DNA of 64,000 nt from Hallerella succinigenes (lineage in GTDB: Bacteria > Fibrobacterota > Fibrobacteria > Fibrobacterales > Fibrobacteraceae), in assembly GCF_002797675.1 (NCBI RefSeq), contig NZ_PGEX01000001.1, positions 62,001-126,000 on the forward strand. The letters are read 5' to 3'. The notes beneath the pieces were generated by a model that did no database searches, was not told where the DNA came from, and saw only the letters and a program-made list of their open reading frames with translations. The translations under genes and the position numbers were made by a program. Positions within the stretch are counted from its first letter, which is position 1; every line of letters begins with the position of its first letter. Below, in pieces: positions 61,188 to 64,000 of the stretch.

Positions 61188-63812
61188 CTACGGATTGACT
61201 GTAAACTTCTTCACGGTTACCGGTTTTGAATTCACGGAAACCTTTACCATGTAGATGCCTGCAGGCAGCAGTTCCTTATGCAAGGAAACCTTGTTTTCGC
61301 CGACATGCACATTCGCCGAAATCGAACGAATCGACTTACCCTGCATATCGAAGATTTCAAGCTTCGCCATGCCGGAGGCGTTCGTATTCAAAATTTCAAA
61401 AGTCGGATTGTAAGCGCTCGAATGCAACACAACCGTTTTCTGAATGGCAGTCGTATCATCCTCTCCCGAGAGATCTTCGCCCTGCTTTCCGACCGTAGAA
61501 ATATCAAAAGCAAAGACGCAAATGTTCGGGCCGCCGTCCGTTGTCGCAGAAGAGAGCGTCAGGGTAAAATCGCCCTGCGGAACCGTGACCGTTACCAGAG
61601 CCGTATCCCAAGTATCCCAACCCGTCGGCGGGAAACTGACCGTGTAACTGTTTTCGCCCATGGTCACTACCATTTTACGGTCAGAAGTTCCCCCGTTCGC
61701 ATAAACAAAGGCCACAGTCGCTGTCGTATCGGATTTAGACGTAAGATAATACGAAGTAAACGAGCCTGCGACGTTTTCAAAGTTCCAATAAGCTTCGCCC
61801 AAGTATCCGGCGTGATCCGTTTCCACGAAACCAACACTTGCGGTATCCGGCGTAGAAGCTTCGAAAACCTTCGCAAATTCCATCGATGCCGGAGCTTCTT
61901 CGAGATTCGCCGCATAAGAAATGTCCGGTTTCTTCAAATTTTCACCGACATGATCCGGCAGGTAATAACTCAGATGCGGCGGTTGGTTATAGGCCACATT
62001 CTGCCAGACAATACTTTCGCGGTACTGAAGATCGTGCATCAACGTATACACGCGATACGGAGTCGTGTAATTCGAAACGATAATATTCACCACGCTCGGA
62101 TCCGTGCTGCTACGGGTGATGATTTCTTCGCGCCAGTCGCCAAAGATATCCGCAGAAAGGCAAGGATTCGCCTTGGTGTAATTATTCAAAGTACTATTGT
62201 TGATGCCGTAAAGGTTCAAGAAACGATCCACACTTTTAGTCGTGAGATTCCACTTTTCGATCTTACCGCCACTTCCGCCACTTCCCGTAGCGTCCAAAAG
62301 TTCATCCTGCAAGTCTCCGCTAAAATACACGCGGAAGTTCACTGACGGCTTGTTTGTCGAAAGGAGTTCTCCCTTCACCGTGCGAACGCCACCACTCGTT
62401 CCAGACCACATTTCAAAACCACGGTTCGTAGAATCGATGTCTGCGGCAAGACCACGACCATTATCAACACCCTTGCCGTCGCCATAAGTCGCCTGCAACG
62501 TTCCCCAAATGACTTTTCCATCCTTATCGCGGAGTTCTTCCGTATAAATTGCAGCAAGGAATTCTTCGTGAACGTCATAAGTTTCAAGCCCTTCACGATC
62601 CGGATCCATATCCGAAACGTGCATAGCGTCACCATGACCGAACCCCGTTCGATAAAGGAGCGTTCCGTCATGCTTCAGGGCGGCAGAACCGTAAATAATT
62701 TCGTCAAAGCCATCGCCATTGATATCAGCAACGGTCAAGTTGTGGTTCCCCTGGCCATAAAGGCCCTGCCCCGCTGTCGGATTTTCACTGTACCAGCGAC
62801 GGGTCAGATTCTTGCCGTCGAAATCGAATGCGGCAATAAAGGCTTCCGTGTAATAGCCACGGCAAAAGATCATGCTCGGATGAACGCCGTCGAGATAGGC
62901 GACCGCAGCGAGCATACGGTTGTCACGGTTCCCATAGGTATCGCCCGAAATCAGACCTCGTCCCGGCAGATAATCGATTGTCGTTATCGCCGCTCCCGTC
63001 TTGCCGTTAAATACAGTCAAGAATTCATTCCCGCTCATGATGGTACCGCTTGTGGTACGGTAATCCACATTCGCGTCCCCGATTACTTTTCCAATGCCAT
63101 CAACCGTCGCGTCACTCGTCTTCATCGCTATTTCGGCAATGCCGTCACCGTCAAAATCATAGACGAGGAACTGCGTATAATGCGCACCGGCACGGATATT
63201 TCTTCCCAGGTCGATTCTCCAAATTTTTGTTCCATCCAATTTATATGCGTCGATATACACATTGCCCGTATATCCGGACTGCGCGTTATCCTTCGAATTG
63301 GACGGATCCCATTTCACAATCAGCTCGTATTCGCCGTCGCCGTCCAAATCGCCCACGCTCATATCGTTCGGCGTATAGGAATAGCTTTCATTCGCCGGAG
63401 TCACCCCATCCGCAGGCGGGTCGAGCTTTACCTGAGTCCATGTGGCGTGCCCATAATTGTCTTTGTAATATTCAGGGAGGGTGATAAAGGTCGAAGAGAC
63501 ATTTCCCTTTTCATCTTTTAACGTATAGACGTCTGTAATGGAGCCGGATGCGTCCACATAGGACGTTGGATCGCTGCCCGAAATTTTGGCGATTTCATTT
63601 CCATTGCGCAAAAGCGTAAACGTCGCCGTCGGTTCATCGGTTCCTAGCAAGCGCCAGGAAACAAAAGTTCCCGTTCCGTTATTCGCAACGGACAGACCGC
63701 GACCGAGTTTTTCCATCTGCGCTGTTGCCGCAAAAGAATCCACAGCTAAACCACCCAGCAGTACGCTTCCGCATACACCAAGGGTTACTTTTTTCATCCA
63801 ATCCATCCGCAT
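61188..63812 (-). CDS. Secreted PL11 rhamnogalacturonan lyase with CBM and sorting tail
   Basis: An 874-residue exported lyase that cleaves the rhamnose-galacturonate backbone of pectin by beta-elimination. After the signal (ends DSFAA) the PL11 propeller begins MEKLGRGLSVANNGTGTFVS, with Ca2+-binding loops DGDGEYELIVKWDPS, DFDGDGIAEIAMKTSD, DINGDGFDEIIYGSA, the conserved HGDAMHVSDMDPDREGLE, and DWREEIITRSS. A CBM35-like module ends TDGGPNICVFAFDIS, and the tail (KLEIFDMQGKSIRSI ... LLPAGIYMVKV) is Por-type. AGGAG stands six bases before the ATG at 63812. First gene of the operon; a possible promoter TTTGCA-17-TAGTTT lies just upstream. Confidence 0.93.
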   Translation of the reverse strand: MRMDWMKKVTLGVCGSVLLGGLAVDSFAATAQMEKLGRGLSVANNGTGTFVSWRLLGTDEPTATFTLLRNGNEIAKISGSDPTSYVDASGSITDVYTLKDEKGNVSSTFITLPEYYKDNYGHATWTQVKLDPPADGVTPANESYSYTPNDMSVGDLDGDGEYELIVKWDPSNSKDNAQSGYTGNVYIDAYKLDGTKIWRIDLGRNIRAGAHYTQFLVYDFDGDGIAEIAMKTSDATVDGIGKVIGDANVDYRTTSGTIMSGNEFLTVFNGKTGAAITTIDYLPGRGLISGDTYGNRDNRMLAAVAYLDGVHPSMIFCRGYYTEAFIAAFDFDGKNLTRRWYSENPTAGQGLYGQGNHNLTVADINGDGFDEIIYGSAALKHDGTLLYRTGFGHGDAMHVSDMDPDREGLETYDVHEEFLAAIYTEELRDKDGKVIWGTLQATYGDGKGVDNGRGLAADIDSTNRGFEMWSGTSGGVRTVKGELLSTNKPSVNFRVYFSGDLQDELLDATGSGGSGGKIEKWNLTTKSVDRFLNLYGINNSTLNNYTKANPCLSADIFGDWREEIITRSSTDPSVVNIIVSNYTTPYRVYTLMHDLQYRESIVWQNVAYNQPPHLSYYLPDHVGENLKKPDISYAANLEEAPASMEFAKVFEASTPDTASVGFVETDHAGYLGEAYWNFENVAGSFTSYYLTSKSDTTATVAFVYANGGTSDRKMVVTMGENSYTVSFPPTGWDTWDTALVTVTVPQGDFTLTLSSATTDGGPNICVFAFDISTVGKQGEDLSGEDDTTAIQKTVVLHSSAYNPTFEILNTNASGMAKLEIFDMQGKSIRSISANVHVGENKVSLHKELLPAGIYMVKVSVNSKPVTVKKFTVNP

Positions 63813-64000
63813 AAAAAATCTCCTATATATGTAAAACTATTCCTCTTTTTAATTTATGCAAAAAATGGAAAAATTAACCGAAGTCTATGGACAACGGTTA
63901 GGGACAATCTTCAATGGTGTTGACAAAAGTTTACAACAAGCTTTTTAGCGAATCGCTTGGGGAATCGGCCAACGCACCGCCGGGTTTTGGTTTGCATAAG
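63813..64000. other. Upstream region of the PL11 operon
   Basis: 188 bases without a supported gene. It contains the PL11 ribosome site (AGGAG) and AT-rich sequence with a possible minus-strand promoter. A 30-codon plus-strand reading frame (63856-63948) has no ribosome site and no recognisable product. Confidence 0.5.

Noticed and set aside
63856-63948. 30-codon plus-strand reading frame near the right edge
   Set aside because: No ribosome site, no recognisable sequence, and it lies in the expected promoter region of the PL11 operon.

Overview
The window looks like a piece of a Fibrobacter-type chromosome (phylum Fibrobacterota); this is an inference. The strongest marker is four lipoproteins carrying the FISUMP domain (Fibrobacter succinogenes major paralogous domain, TIGR02145). 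Further support comes from poly-serine linkers, a bacterial V-type ATPase operon of the E-DUF2764-A-B-D-I-K-K type, and large secreted plant cell wall enzymes with Por-like (type IX secretion) C-terminal tails. Most genes lie on the minus strand.

Layout. 1-2459: N-terminal two thirds of pyruvate:ferredoxin oxidoreductase, cut by the window edge. 2648-7638: a CGCAxxGCC-type protein, a TatD hydrolase, SIMPL protein, hpt, and leuA behind a candidate leucine leader-peptide attenuator, then a FISUMP lipoprotein. 7740-15465: complete V-ATPase operon with two different proteolipid K genes. 15639-23599: cytochrome c, SDR, mntP, DUF4416, a zincin lipoprotein, comEC, hisN-like and hisC. 23640-27003: GLUG-repeat surface protein and ilvC.

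27004-33067 is an accessory island, all on the minus strand: three FISUMP lipoproteins separated by a DUF3990 (ADP-ribosyltransferase-like) gene with a partner, and by a RelB/PIN/DUF2442 toxin-antitoxin operon, with several small palindromic repeats. The C-terminal patches of these three FISUMP proteins differ at about 20 aligned codons. At every amino-acid-changing codon the third base is unchanged and every allele can be derived from an adenine-containing codon. That is the footprint expected of a diversity-generating retroelement (DGR), although no reverse transcriptase or template repeat lies in the window.

33201-38919: rplY, tRNA-Gln, ispE, a secreted coiled-coil protein, tRNA-Gly, leuD-leuC, a gene remnant and a UPF0340 protein. 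39083-44814: acetolactate synthase-like enzyme, SGNH hydrolase, a broken HAD phosphatase gene and three tandem outer-membrane-type paralogues with DTVYV motifs. 44832-57225: GH74 xyloglucanase, dapA, an acidic protein, mfd, endonuclease I, a tyrosine autokinase and glyA. 57309-63812: a three-gene rhamnogalacturonan (pectin) degradation operon, PL11 lyase plus two CE12-type esterases.

The branched-chain amino acid genes (leuA, ilvC, leuCD, acetolactate synthase) are scattered rather than in one operon. The GH74 enzyme and the PL11/CE12 operon fit a bacterium that attaches to plant fibre and removes xyloglucan and pectin.
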